From contig NZ_JACBZH010000001.1 in assembly GCF_013407855.1 (NCBI RefSeq), positions 1,922,001 to 1,986,000 of the forward strand: DNA of 64,000 nt, in the 5' to 3' direction. A program made the translations under genes and the position numbers. The first letter of the stretch is position 1. The number at the start of each line of letters is the position of its first letter. This DNA is from Actinopolymorpha rutila. Lineage in GTDB: Bacteria > Actinomycetota > Actinomycetes > Propionibacteriales > Actinopolymorphaceae. Shown here in pieces: positions 1-8,022 of the stretch. The notes below the pieces were generated by a model. It was not told the origin of the DNA. It was given only the letters and a program-made list of their open reading frames with translations, and did no database searches.

Positions 1-1
1 G

Positions 2-628
2 AAGCTCGTCCCCACCATGAACACTCCCGACGCGGCGGACTTCACCAGCAGGTGGGCGAAGATGGTGCGGGACGCCGGGCCGTCAGGGTGGACGTCGTAC
101 ACGTGGTACCAGGCGTCCAGCGATCTCGGCGCCGGCAAGGCCGCGATGCTGTTCGACGCCGACACCGCGTCGTACTTCCAGAACACCGACACCCCGGCCG
201 CGGGCAAGCTGGCCTGGCATCCTGGCCCGAAGGGCAAGGACGGTTCGCTGGCCACCAACATGTGGATCTGGTCGCTGGCGATGAACTCCTCCTCGAAGAA
301 GAAGCCGGCCGCGTGGTGGTTCCTGCAGTGGGCCACCTCCAAGGAACACCTGTTGTGGGCGGCCACGAAGCAACAACACATTGACGCGGTACGCCAGTCG
401 GTGGCCGACGACCCGGCGTACAAGGATCGGCTGAAGGCGGTGCCGGGCTTCCTGGACACGTTCCAGGCGGTCATCGACCAGACGAAGATCCAGTTCACCC
501 CGCAGCGGAACTTCTTCGACGCCACCACCTCGTGGGCCGCCGCCCTGCAGGAGATCTACGGCGGAGCCGACGCGAAGGTGACTCTGGACAAGCTGGCCAA
601 GGATCTCGAACCCCGGGTCAACGGCTGA
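2..628 (+). CDS. ABC importer solute-binding protein, C-terminal part (5' end outside window)
   Basis: Carboxy-terminal 208 residues of an extracellular sugar-binding lipoprotein of the MalE/UgpB type. The frame is open to the left edge, so the signal peptide and lipobox cannot be seen. The visible part looks like the C-lobe of this family: FDADTASYF at about residues 50-58 of the fragment, then an aromatic-rich NMWIWSLAMNSS stretch, and a helical tail containing NFFDATTSWAAALQEIYGG. The stop overlaps the next start (TGATG), and two permeases follow, which supports the assignment. The ligand cannot be read from the sequence; the kinase, aldolase and dehydrogenase downstream suggest a polyol or ketose. 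Confidence 0.85.
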   Translation, partial: KLVPTMNTPDAADFTSRWAKMVRDAGPSGWTSYTWYQASSDLGAGKAAMLFDADTASYFQNTDTPAAGKLAWHPGPKGKDGSLATNMWIWSLAMNSSSKKKPAAWWFLQWATSKEHLLWAATKQQHIDAVRQSVADDPAYKDRLKAVPGFLDTFQAVIDQTKIQFTPQRNFFDATTSWAAALQEIYGGADAKVTLDKLAKDLEPRVNG

Positions 629-1620
629 TGGACACGACCGGGGCGGAGGCCGTCCCCACCGCGACGGTGACCCCGAGGTGGCGGCGCCGGCTGCGGCCCT
701 ACCTGCTCGCCACCCCTGCGGTTCTGTTGTGCGTGGGGATTCTGTATCCGTTCTTCGTCGGCGTCGCGTACACCGTGTACAACTTCTCCGACGCCAACCG
801 CGAACCCAGCTTCGTGGGACTGACCAACTTCGCCGACATCCTCGGCAGCGACACGTTGTGGCACTCGGCTCGGGTGACGGTGGCGTTCGCGGTTGCGGCA
901 ACGACCGTTGAGACGGTGCTCGGCGTGGGAGTGGCGCTGCTGCTGCACCGATCCAGCCTGCTGGGCCGGTTGCTGGAACGCCTGCTCATCGTGCCGCTGA
1001 TGGTGGCCCCGATCATCGCCGCCATCATGTGGAAGCTGATCCTGCTGCCGGAGGTGGGCTGGGTCCGGCCGATCCTGGCGGCGGTGGGGGTGCACGGCTA
1101 CCGCGGCACCGACGGCGCGGGGGCGGCGTTCTTCTGGTCGGTGGTCGTGGACGCCTGGCTGTACACGCCGTTCGTCGCGATCCTGGCGCTGGCCGGGCTG
1201 CGCTCGCTGCCGAACTCGCCGTTCGAGGCGGCGGCGGTGGACGGTGCCAACTGGTGGTTGACATTTCGCCGGCTCACCCTGCCGATGCTGTGGCCGTACG
1301 TCCTGGTCGCGGTCATCTTCCGCTTCATGGACTGCCTGAAGGTCTTCGACATCATCTACGGGCTCACCGCCGGCGGCCCCGGTGACGCGACCACGACGCT
1401 GCAGATCAACGCGTACCTGGAGGCGATCACCTACGCCCGCTACAGCCGGGGCATGACGTTCATGCTGATCCTGTGGGTGGTCGTGTACGCGATCTCGTTC
1501 GTCCTCGTGCGCTACCTCGGCCGGGTGCAGAACCGCGCGGCCGGGGTGTCGATCGGAACGCCGGCGGCCGCACCGGCAGGAGCGACGGCGAGCACCGCGA
1601 CCGGGGTGGAGGCAGGGTGA
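628..1620 (+). CDS. Sugar ABC transporter permease, MalF/UgpA type
   Basis: Inner-membrane permease of about 330 residues, the normal length for the family. A short basic N-terminus (RWRRRLR) precedes the first membrane helix (YLLATPAVLLCVGILYPFF, about 25-45), and six helices are visible. The cytoplasmic EAA loop that docks the ATPase is EAAAVDGANWWLTFRRLTLP at about residues 195-214. The ATG at 628 overlaps the upstream stop by one base; an upstream in-frame ATG at 532 would lie deep inside the binding-protein gene and was rejected. It should pair with the following permease to form the channel. Confidence 0.92.
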   Translation: MDTTGAEAVPTATVTPRWRRRLRPYLLATPAVLLCVGILYPFFVGVAYTVYNFSDANREPSFVGLTNFADILGSDTLWHSARVTVAFAVAATTVETVLGVGVALLLHRSSLLGRLLERLLIVPLMVAPIIAAIMWKLILLPEVGWVRPILAAVGVHGYRGTDGAGAAFFWSVVVDAWLYTPFVAILALAGLRSLPNSPFEAAAVDGANWWLTFRRLTLPMLWPYVLVAVIFRFMDCLKVFDIIYGLTAGGPGDATTTLQINAYLEAITYARYSRGMTFMLILWVVVYAISFVLVRYLGRVQNRAAGVSIGTPAAAPAGATASTATGVEAG

Positions 1621-1622
1621 CG

Positions 1623-2468
1623 ATGGCGACGTCGGGCAACTCCACCAGGACGGCCGGCGGGCTCCTCGCCGACGCCGCACTCCTGCTCTACTTCGCGTTC
1701 TCGCTCGCCCCGGTCGTCTTCATCGTGGCCCTGAGCCTGAAGTCGAACGCCGACCAGACGTCGACCTACCTGCGGTTCGCACCCACTTTCGCCAACTACC
1801 GCACGGTCCTCGGCATCGGTGCCGGGGACTCGCCGTACCTGCGGTTCTTCGTCGCCAGCCTGATCTGCGCGGTCGGTGCCGTGCTGGTCTCCCTGGTGAT
1901 CGGGATCCCGGCGGCGTACGCGGCGGCGCGCTACCGCTTCCGGGGCAGCGAGAGCCTGTTGTTCACCCTGCTGTCGTTCAGGTTCGCCCCGGAGCTGGTG
2001 GTGATCATCCCGCTGGGTGTGCTCTACCAGCAGCTCGGGCTGTACGACAGCTACGTCGGGATGATCTGGGTGCTGCAGTTGGTGACGATGCCACTCGTGG
2101 TGTGGATCCTGCGGTCGTTCTTCACCGACCTGCCGCCGGAGCTGGAACAGGCCGCGCTGCTGGACGGCTACTCCCGCCGGCAGGCGTTCGTACGGATCGT
2201 CCTGCCGCTGGTGCGCCCCGGTGTCGCGGCGGTCTGCCTGCTGGCGTTCATCTTCGCCTGGAACAACTTCATCTTCCCGTTCACGTTGACGTCCAGCCAC
2301 GCCCAGACAGTGACGGTGAGCTCGCTGGCCTTCCTCGGCGGGAACCAGGTGCGGTTCAACCTGGTCGCCGCCGGCGCGGTGATGGCAGTGCTTCCGCCGC
2401 TGGTGCTGGCGTTGTTCATCCAGCGCTATCTCGTGCGTGGCCTGTCGTTCGGTGCGGTGAAGAGCTGA
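1623..2468 (+). CDS. Sugar ABC transporter permease, MalG/UgpE type
   Basis: Second permease of the importer, about 281 residues, with six predicted membrane helices. Its EAA loop reads EQAALLDGYSRRQAFVRIVLP at about residues 176-196 and is followed by a long hydrophobic helix. GGAGG at 1608-1612 lies 10 bases before ATG 1623; a GTG at 1617, in frame and overlapping the upstream stop, is the alternative start and would add two residues. It should form the heterodimeric channel with the product at 628-1620. Confidence 0.92.
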   Translation: MATSGNSTRTAGGLLADAALLLYFAFSLAPVVFIVALSLKSNADQTSTYLRFAPTFANYRTVLGIGAGDSPYLRFFVASLICAVGAVLVSLVIGIPAAYAAARYRFRGSESLLFTLLSFRFAPELVVIIPLGVLYQQLGLYDSYVGMIWVLQLVTMPLVVWILRSFFTDLPPELEQAALLDGYSRRQAFVRIVLPLVRPGVAAVCLLAFIFAWNNFIFPFTLTSSHAQTVTVSSLAFLGGNQVRFNLVAAGAVMAVLPPLVLALFIQRYLVRGLSFGAVKS

Positions 2469-2484
2469 TGGGTGGGCAGGGCTG

Positions 2485-3618
2485 ATGGCGGGGCTGGCGC
2501 TCGCGGGGATCCGCAAGGACTACGGTCGGCTGCGCGCGCTCGACGAGGTGTCGCTGGAGGTCGCCGACGGGGAGTTCTGCTGCCTGCTCGGCCCGTCCGG
2601 TGCCGGGAAGACCACCACGCTGAAAGTCGTGGCCGGCCTGGAGGAGCCGACGGCGGGCACGGTCCGGATCGGCGGTGCCGACGTGACCGACGTGGAGCCG
2701 ACGCACCGCAACCTCGCGATGTGCTTCGAGAGTTATGCGCTCTACCCACAGCAGGACGTCTTCACCAACCTGGTCTCGCCGTTGCGCTCACCGCGTCACC
2801 GCCTGCCCGAGGCGGCTGCCCGGCGCCGGGTCGAGGAGGTCGCCGAACTGCTGGGCATCGACGCGCTGCTGGAGCGTTCGGTGACGCAGCTGTCGAACGG
2901 CCAGCGCCAGCGGGTCGCGCTCGGCCGGGTGCTGGTCCGGCCGGCCGCGGCGTACCTCCTGGACGAACCCCTGTCCCACCTGGACGCCAAGCTGCGCGCC
3001 ACCATGCGGGCGGAGCTGAAGGCGATCAGTCGCGAGCGCGGCACGACCACCCTGTACGTCACCCACGACTACGTGGAGGCGCTGTCGCTGGCCGAGCGCG
3101 TGGGCGTGCTCGACGCCGGCCGGATCCGCCAGGTGGGCACACCCCGTCAGGTGTGGGAGGAGCCGGCCGACATCGTGGTGGCCCGGTCGTTCGGGCGCCC
3201 GGCGATCAACGTCGTGTCCGGGGTGGTCGCCGACGTGTCCGGGCCGCGGTTCCTCGCCGACGACGGCGCGCTGGACCTGCCGCTGCCGGGGCGGCGGGTA
3301 CGACCGGGCACGCACGTACAGCTCGGGATCCGTCCCCGCGACCTGGCCCTGCACCGCGGCGCCGGTGACGTGCCCGCGTCGGCGGTGCGGGTCGAGGGCA
3401 CCGTCTACGTACTCGAACACCTCGGCCGGCAGGCGGAACTCACCGTCCGCGTGGGCTCGTGCCTGCTGGCACTGGTGGTTCCCCGCACCCAGGTGGCCGG
3501 GCTCGGGACCGACGACCGGGTGGTGGTGACGGTGAACCCACAGCGGGTGCACGTCTTCCTCGCCGACGACAGCGGCCGGCGGGTGGAGACGCCCCAGGTC
3601 ACCGAGGCGGCCGGATGA
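2485..3618 (+). CDS. ABC transporter ATP-binding protein, MalK/UgpC family (first of two)
   Basis: Cytoplasmic ATPase of 377 residues that powers the importer. Walker A is GPSGAGKT at 36-43, the signature is LSNGQ (Asn replacing the usual second Gly), Walker B is YLLDEPLSHLD at 157-167, and the switch His is in the VTHDY that follows. The C-terminal third is a TOBE/MOP-like regulatory domain (about 240-360). A second, clearly different ATPase follows with an ATGA overlap. Two distinct ATPases in one importer operon resemble the GlpS/GlpT arrangement of the rhizobial glycerol transporter GlpSTPQUV (established example). A heterodimer is inferred. Confidence 0.92.
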   Translation: MAGLALAGIRKDYGRLRALDEVSLEVADGEFCCLLGPSGAGKTTTLKVVAGLEEPTAGTVRIGGADVTDVEPTHRNLAMCFESYALYPQQDVFTNLVSPLRSPRHRLPEAAARRRVEEVAELLGIDALLERSVTQLSNGQRQRVALGRVLVRPAAAYLLDEPLSHLDAKLRATMRAELKAISRERGTTTLYVTHDYVEALSLAERVGVLDAGRIRQVGTPRQVWEEPADIVVARSFGRPAINVVSGVVADVSGPRFLADDGALDLPLPGRRVRPGTHVQLGIRPRDLALHRGAGDVPASAVRVEGTVYVLEHLGRQAELTVRVGSCLLALVVPRTQVAGLGTDDRVVVTVNPQRVHVFLADDSGRRVETPQVTEAAG

Positions 3619-4667
3619 GCGACCTGGTGCTGGACGGAGTACGCAAGGTCTTCACCACCCGGGGCCGCCCGCCGGTGGAGGCGGTGGCCCACTTCGACCT
3701 GGACGTACGCAGCGGCGAGCTCGTCGGCCTGCTCGGCCCGTCCGGATGCGGCAAGTCGACCACGCTGCGGATGATCGCCGGTCTGGAGGACGTCACCGGC
3801 GGCGACATCCGGGTGGGCGGCAGGTCCGTGCTCGGCCTGCGGCCGCAGCGGCGCAACATCGGGGTGGCGTTCGAGAACTACGCGCTCTATCCGCCGCTGT
3901 CGGTGGCCGACAACATCTCCTTCGGCCTGCGCGCGCGAGGCGGCCTGTCCGCGCGGGCGTGCCGGGAACGCGTGCAGGACCTCGCCGAGCGCATCGGGCT
4001 GCGCGACATCCTCGACGCGAGGCCGGTGAACCTCTCGTCCGGCCAGAAGCAGCGGGTCGCGCTGGCCCGCGCGATCGCCCGCGAGCCTGACGTCCTGCTG
4101 CTGGACGAGCCGCTGTCCCACCTGGACGCAGCGCAACGCGACCTGACCCGGCGCGAGCTGCGGCGGCTGCAACGCGACCTCGGCTACACCACCGTCCTGG
4201 TCACCCACGACCAGGAGGAGGCGCTCAGCCTCGCCGACCGGGTGGTGGTGATGGAGGGCGGCCGGGTCCGCCAGGTCGGTACGCCGGACGAGGTGTACGA
4301 CGACCCGGCCGACCTGTTCGTGGCGGAGTTCGTGGGGGAGCCGGCGATGAACCTCCTCACCGGGCCGGCCGGCCCGGACCGGATCGTGGGGGTGCGCCCC
4401 GAGGACGTGGCGGTGGTCGACTTCGAGGCCGGCGGCGGGGGCGGCGGCAAGCGCGGCGGCGAGGGCGACGTCGCGGGTGAGGTGGTCGTCGTGGAGGATT
4501 TCTGCGAGTACGGCCTGCTGACGGTCGAACTCGCCGCGACGCGGCAACGGCTCGTCGTCCAGACTGGACCGGGTCCGGCGCAGGTGCCCGGGCAGGCCGT
4601 GGGCCTGGCCTTCCAGCGGGACCGGACGTACATGTTCGACACGACCACAGGAGGCCGGGTCAGATGA
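3615..4667 (+). CDS. ABC transporter ATP-binding protein, MalK/UgpC family (second of two)
   Basis: ATPase of about 350 residues. Walker A is GPSGCGKST at about 41-49, the signature is LSSGQ, and Walker B is VLLLDEPLSHLD. A TOBE-like C-terminal domain is interrupted by a Gly/Lys-rich low-complexity stretch (GGGGGGKRGGEGD, bases about 4432-4470). The start ATG at 3615 overlaps the stop of the first ATPase (ATGA), so the two are translationally coupled. The two ATPases differ throughout, so they are not a recent duplication. The likely role is to form a heterodimeric motor with the preceding protein; this is inferred from gene order only. Confidence 0.92.
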   Translation: MSDLVLDGVRKVFTTRGRPPVEAVAHFDLDVRSGELVGLLGPSGCGKSTTLRMIAGLEDVTGGDIRVGGRSVLGLRPQRRNIGVAFENYALYPPLSVADNISFGLRARGGLSARACRERVQDLAERIGLRDILDARPVNLSSGQKQRVALARAIAREPDVLLLDEPLSHLDAAQRDLTRRELRRLQRDLGYTTVLVTHDQEEALSLADRVVVMEGGRVRQVGTPDEVYDDPADLFVAEFVGEPAMNLLTGPAGPDRIVGVRPEDVAVVDFEAGGGGGGKRGGEGDVAGEVVVVEDFCEYGLLTVELAATRQRLVVQTGPGPAQVPGQAVGLAFQRDRTYMFDTTTGGRVR

Positions 4668-5782
4668 GCAGAGCGCGGATCCTCGCCGCGGGAGACGAGT
4701 TCGTACGCACCGACCTGCTGACGCGGGCGCTGGACGCCGAGCTCGAGCGGGCCGGGCGGTCCCGCCACCGGGTGTCCGTGCGTACCCTCGACCTCGGCTG
4801 GCCGACGAAGCCGTGGGGCAAGGTCGGCGAGGTCGTCGAGGCGGCCGGCAACGAGGACACGATGATCGCCGCCCTCGACGGTGTGGACGCCGCGGTCACC
4901 CATCTCGCGCCGTTCACCCGCCGGGTCTTCGAGCACGCGCCCGACCTGCGCCTGGTCGTGGTCTCCCGCGGCGGCCCTGTCAACGTCAACTTGACAGCGG
5001 CCACCCGCGCCGGCGTGGTCGTCTGTTACGCACCCGGCCGTAACGCCAACGCGGCCGCGGAGTTCACCCTCGGCCTGATGCTGGCCACCTGCCGCAACAT
5101 CGCCGCCGGGCACGCCGAACTCGCCTCCCGCACCTGGCCGGGGCACTACTTCCGCTACGAGTCGGCCGGTTTCGAACTCCGGGACGCCACCGTGGGCCTG
5201 GTCGGCTACGGCGCGATCGGGCAACTCGTCGCGAGGTTGCTGGCCGCTTTCGGCGCGCGGGTGCTGGCGTACGACCCGATGGCCCCGGCGGAGGCGTTCG
5301 GCGCGGAGGTGGAACGCGTCGAGGAGCTGAACGACCTGCTCGCCGCCTCGCAGGTGGTGAGCCTGCACGCGCGGCAGACCGAGGAGAACCGCCACCTGAT
5401 CGGGGCGGCGGAGCTCGCCCGGATGCCGGCCGGCTCGGTCCTGGTCAACACCGCACGCGGCGGGCTCGTCGACTACGACGCCATGTGCGACGCCCTCGAC
5501 CGCGGTCACCTCGCGGCCGCCGGGATCGACGTCTTCCCGGCCGAGCCGCTGCCGGCCGACTCGCGGTTGTTCACCACGCCACGGCTGGTGATGGCCCCCC
5601 ACATCGCCGGGTGCAGCCGCGAGGTGGCCGAACGCGCGGCGGCGATCTGCGCCGGTGAGGTACGCCGCTGGCTGGACGGCGAACCACCCGCACACTGCGC
5701 CAACCCGGAGGTACTGTCCGGATCTGCGGGTTCAGGCAGGTCGGCACGGTCGGCCGGGTCGGCGCGGCCGAACCGGCGCTGA
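4664..5782 (+). CDS. D-isomer-specific 2-hydroxyacid dehydrogenase
   Basis: NAD(P)-dependent oxidoreductase of 372 residues, related to phosphoglycerate dehydrogenase and glyoxylate/hydroxypyruvate reductases. The Rossmann nucleotide-binding motif GYGAIG is at about residues 180-185, followed by an Asp-containing strand (VLAYD). The expected catalytic residues are visible: Arg in VNTARGGLVD, Glu in TEENRHLIG, and His in MAPHIAG near the C-terminus. The ATG overlaps the stop of the upstream ATPase. In this operon it could reduce or oxidise a hydroxyacid made from the imported substrate; the substrate is unknown. The last 20 residues are a low-complexity SGSAGSGRSAR tail. Confidence 0.88.
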   Translation: MSRARILAAGDEFVRTDLLTRALDAELERAGRSRHRVSVRTLDLGWPTKPWGKVGEVVEAAGNEDTMIAALDGVDAAVTHLAPFTRRVFEHAPDLRLVVVSRGGPVNVNLTAATRAGVVVCYAPGRNANAAAEFTLGLMLATCRNIAAGHAELASRTWPGHYFRYESAGFELRDATVGLVGYGAIGQLVARLLAAFGARVLAYDPMAPAEAFGAEVERVEELNDLLAASQVVSLHARQTEENRHLIGAAELARMPAGSVLVNTARGGLVDYDAMCDALDRGHLAAAGIDVFPAEPLPADSRLFTTPRLVMAPHIAGCSREVAERAAAICAGEVRRWLDGEPPAHCANPEVLSGSAGSGRSARSAGSARPNRR

Positions 5783-5794
5783 GGAGGCTGCTCG

Positions 5795-7291
5795 ATGAAC
5801 GCTGGCAGGGCGGTCGGGCCCACGTACGTCGGGGTGGACATCGGTACGTCGGTCATCAAGGCCGCGCTGTTCGACCAGAACGGCGAACAGCGGGCGCTGC
5901 GGTCCGCTCCGGCCCGGGTGGTCAACCCCCGCGAGGGCTGGTTCGAGCAGGACATGGACGAGGTCGTCGTCGCGGTCGGTGAGGTCGTACGAGCGCTGGT
6001 GGACGACGAAGGCGCGGGTGACCCGCCGGCCCTGCTCGCGCTGACCGGCCAGGGCGACGGCGTGTGGCTGCTCGACGGTGAGGGGCGCGCGGTCCGCCCG
6101 GCGGTGTCGTGGCTGGACGCCCGGGCGGCCGGTATGGCCGACAGCTGGCGCGCGGACGGGACCACCGAGGCGGTCTTCCGGCGGACCGGCGGGGCGATGT
6201 TCCCCGGCTGCCCGGCGCCGGTGCTGGCGTGGTTCGACCGGCACGAGCCGGAGGTGCTCGACCGGTCGGTCACCGCGGCGTACTGCAAGGACATGGTGAT
6301 GCAGCGGCTCACCGGCGTACGCGCCACCGACACCTCCGACGCCTCGCTGCCGTTTCTCGACCCGGTGACCCGCGACTACGCACCCGACGTCCTGGAACGG
6401 TGTGGTCTCGGGCACCGTGCCGACCTGCTCGCCCCCGTCGCCGAGCCGCTGCCGACCGGCACGCTGACCGCCGAGGGTGCCGCCCTGGTGGGGCTTCCCG
6501 CGGGTACGCCGGTGTCGGCCGGTCCGTTCGACCTGCCGGCGTGCGCGCTGGGTTCGGGCCTGGCTGCCACACCGGGGGACGGCCACCTGATCGTCGGTAC
6601 GACCCTCGCCTGCCAGGTCGCGGTCGCCGAGCTGCAGCCCGGTGGCGAGCCAGCCGGTCTGACGATCCCGCTGGGCCCGGACCGCTGGCTGCGGTCGATG
6701 CCGGCCATGGTGGGCACCGCCGCGCTGGACTGGACGCTGAAACTGGTCGGCCGTACGCACGACGACGTCGACCCGCTGCTGGCCACCGGCGAGCCGGGCG
6801 CACACGGCGTGCGGTGCCTGCCCTACTTCTCGCCGGCCGGTGAACGCGCGCCGTTCGTGGAGTCCGGCGCCCGGGCACGCCTGGACGGGCTCACCGTGCA
6901 GACCAGCACCGCCGACGTGGTGCGTGCGGTCTGCGAGGGCATCGCGTTCGCGGCGCGGCACTGCTTCGAGGCGACCGGCCTGGAAGGAGAGGTCGCGGTG
7001 TGCGGCGGCGGGATCCGCAGTCGGGAGTGGCTGCGGCTGTTCGCCGACGCCCTCGGCCGGCCGGTCCGGGTCTCGGCCTGCCCGGAGGTCGGTGCGTACG
7101 GCGCGGTGCTGGCCGGGATCGCCGCCACGGACCTGCCGGTGGACACCGCGGCCTGGGCACGTGACCGGGCCGCCGACACCACGGTGGTCAACCCCGGTGA
7201 GGGGCCCGCCAAGCGGTACGCGGAAGAGTACGAGCGTTACCGCGCGGCGGTGGACCGCGCGCGCACCGAGTGGAAGGAGCGTCAGGTATGA
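5795..7291 (+). CDS. FGGY-family carbohydrate kinase, erythritol-kinase-like
   Basis: Cytoplasmic sugar/polyol kinase of 498 residues. The N-terminal phosphate-binding motif DIGTSVIKA is at 15-23. The segments TGQGDGVWLLDGEG, SWLDARAAG and the YCKD...LTGVRATDTSDAS region resemble erythritol kinases (EryA) as I remember them more than xylulose or glycerol kinases. The C-terminal domain has CGGGIRSREWLRLFADALG, the usual adenosine-binding loop. An upstream GAGG lies at 5783-5786. With the aldolase and GlpD-like gene it gives a plausible route: phosphorylate a polyol, oxidise it, then cleave it. The exact substrate is inferred, not shown. Confidence 0.85.
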   Translation: MNAGRAVGPTYVGVDIGTSVIKAALFDQNGEQRALRSAPARVVNPREGWFEQDMDEVVVAVGEVVRALVDDEGAGDPPALLALTGQGDGVWLLDGEGRAVRPAVSWLDARAAGMADSWRADGTTEAVFRRTGGAMFPGCPAPVLAWFDRHEPEVLDRSVTAAYCKDMVMQRLTGVRATDTSDASLPFLDPVTRDYAPDVLERCGLGHRADLLAPVAEPLPTGTLTAEGAALVGLPAGTPVSAGPFDLPACALGSGLAATPGDGHLIVGTTLACQVAVAELQPGGEPAGLTIPLGPDRWLRSMPAMVGTAALDWTLKLVGRTHDDVDPLLATGEPGAHGVRCLPYFSPAGERAPFVESGARARLDGLTVQTSTADVVRAVCEGIAFAARHCFEATGLEGEVAVCGGGIRSREWLRLFADALGRPVRVSACPEVGAYGAVLAGIAATDLPVDTAAWARDRAADTTVVNPGEGPAKRYAEEYERYRAAVDRARTEWKERQV

Positions 7292-8022
7292 GGTTGGCGA
7301 ACGAACGCGCCGAGCTGGTCCGCTTCGCCCAGCGGCTCCGCCCGGAAGGACTCGTGGTGGGTACGTCGGGAAATCTGAGCGTGCGCGTCGGGGACCTGGT
7401 GGCCGCCACGCCGAGTGGCCTGGACTACGACGTGCTCACCCCCGAGCTCATCTGCGTCACCGACCTCGACGGCAGGCAGCTGGAGGGCGAGCTGGACCCG
7501 ACCAGCGAGATGCCGCTGCACCTGTCCGTCTACAACACCACCGACCACACCTCGGTCGTGCACACCCACGCCACCGCCGCCGCGGTCGCCTCCACGCTGG
7601 TGGACGAGCTCCCGGTGGTGCACTACCTCACGGCGTTGTTCGGCGGCCCGGTCCGGGTGGCGCCGTACGCGACGTACGGCACACCCGAGCTGGCCGCGTC
7701 GGTCACCGGGGCGCTGAAGGGGCGTTCGGGCTGCCTGATGTCCAACCACGGCACGGTCACCGTCGGCGACTCGCTGGCGAAGGCGTACCAGCTCAACCAG
7801 TACCTCGAGTGGCTGTGCGAGGTGTGGCTGCGCGCCGTCGGCGCCGGTGCCGCGCTCGGCGTCTCCCCGCGCGAGCTGCCGGCCGACGAGCTGGACCGGG
7901 TGATCGAGAAGTTCGGCAGCTACGGCCAGGTGCCGCCGCCGGGCGCGGACGCCCCGAATGCCGACGGAAACGACGGCGGAAACGACGGCGGAAGCGAGGG
8001 TTCGGGCGGGGCCGGGCGGTGA
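7288..8022 (+). CDS. Class II aldolase/adducin family protein, fuculose-phosphate-aldolase-like
   Basis: Zinc-dependent aldolase of 244 residues. The metal and catalytic residues fall almost exactly where they are in L-fuculose-1-phosphate aldolase: Glu74 (SEMPLHL), His92 and His94 (VVHTHAT), and His154 (MSNHGTV). The phosphate-binding start GTSGNLSVR is at 25-33. The ATG at 7288 overlaps the kinase stop (ATGA). A Gly/Asn/Asp tail (DGNDGGNDGGSEGSGG) is coded by short GGAAACGACGGC repeats at about 7967-7998. It probably cleaves the ketose phosphate made by its neighbours to dihydroxyacetone phosphate and an aldehyde (inferred). Confidence 0.88.
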   Translation: MRLANERAELVRFAQRLRPEGLVVGTSGNLSVRVGDLVAATPSGLDYDVLTPELICVTDLDGRQLEGELDPTSEMPLHLSVYNTTDHTSVVHTHATAAAVASTLVDELPVVHYLTALFGGPVRVAPYATYGTPELAASVTGALKGRSGCLMSNHGTVTVGDSLAKAYQLNQYLEWLCEVWLRAVGAGAALGVSPRELPADELDRVIEKFGSYGQVPPPGADAPNADGNDGGNDGGSEGSGGAGR

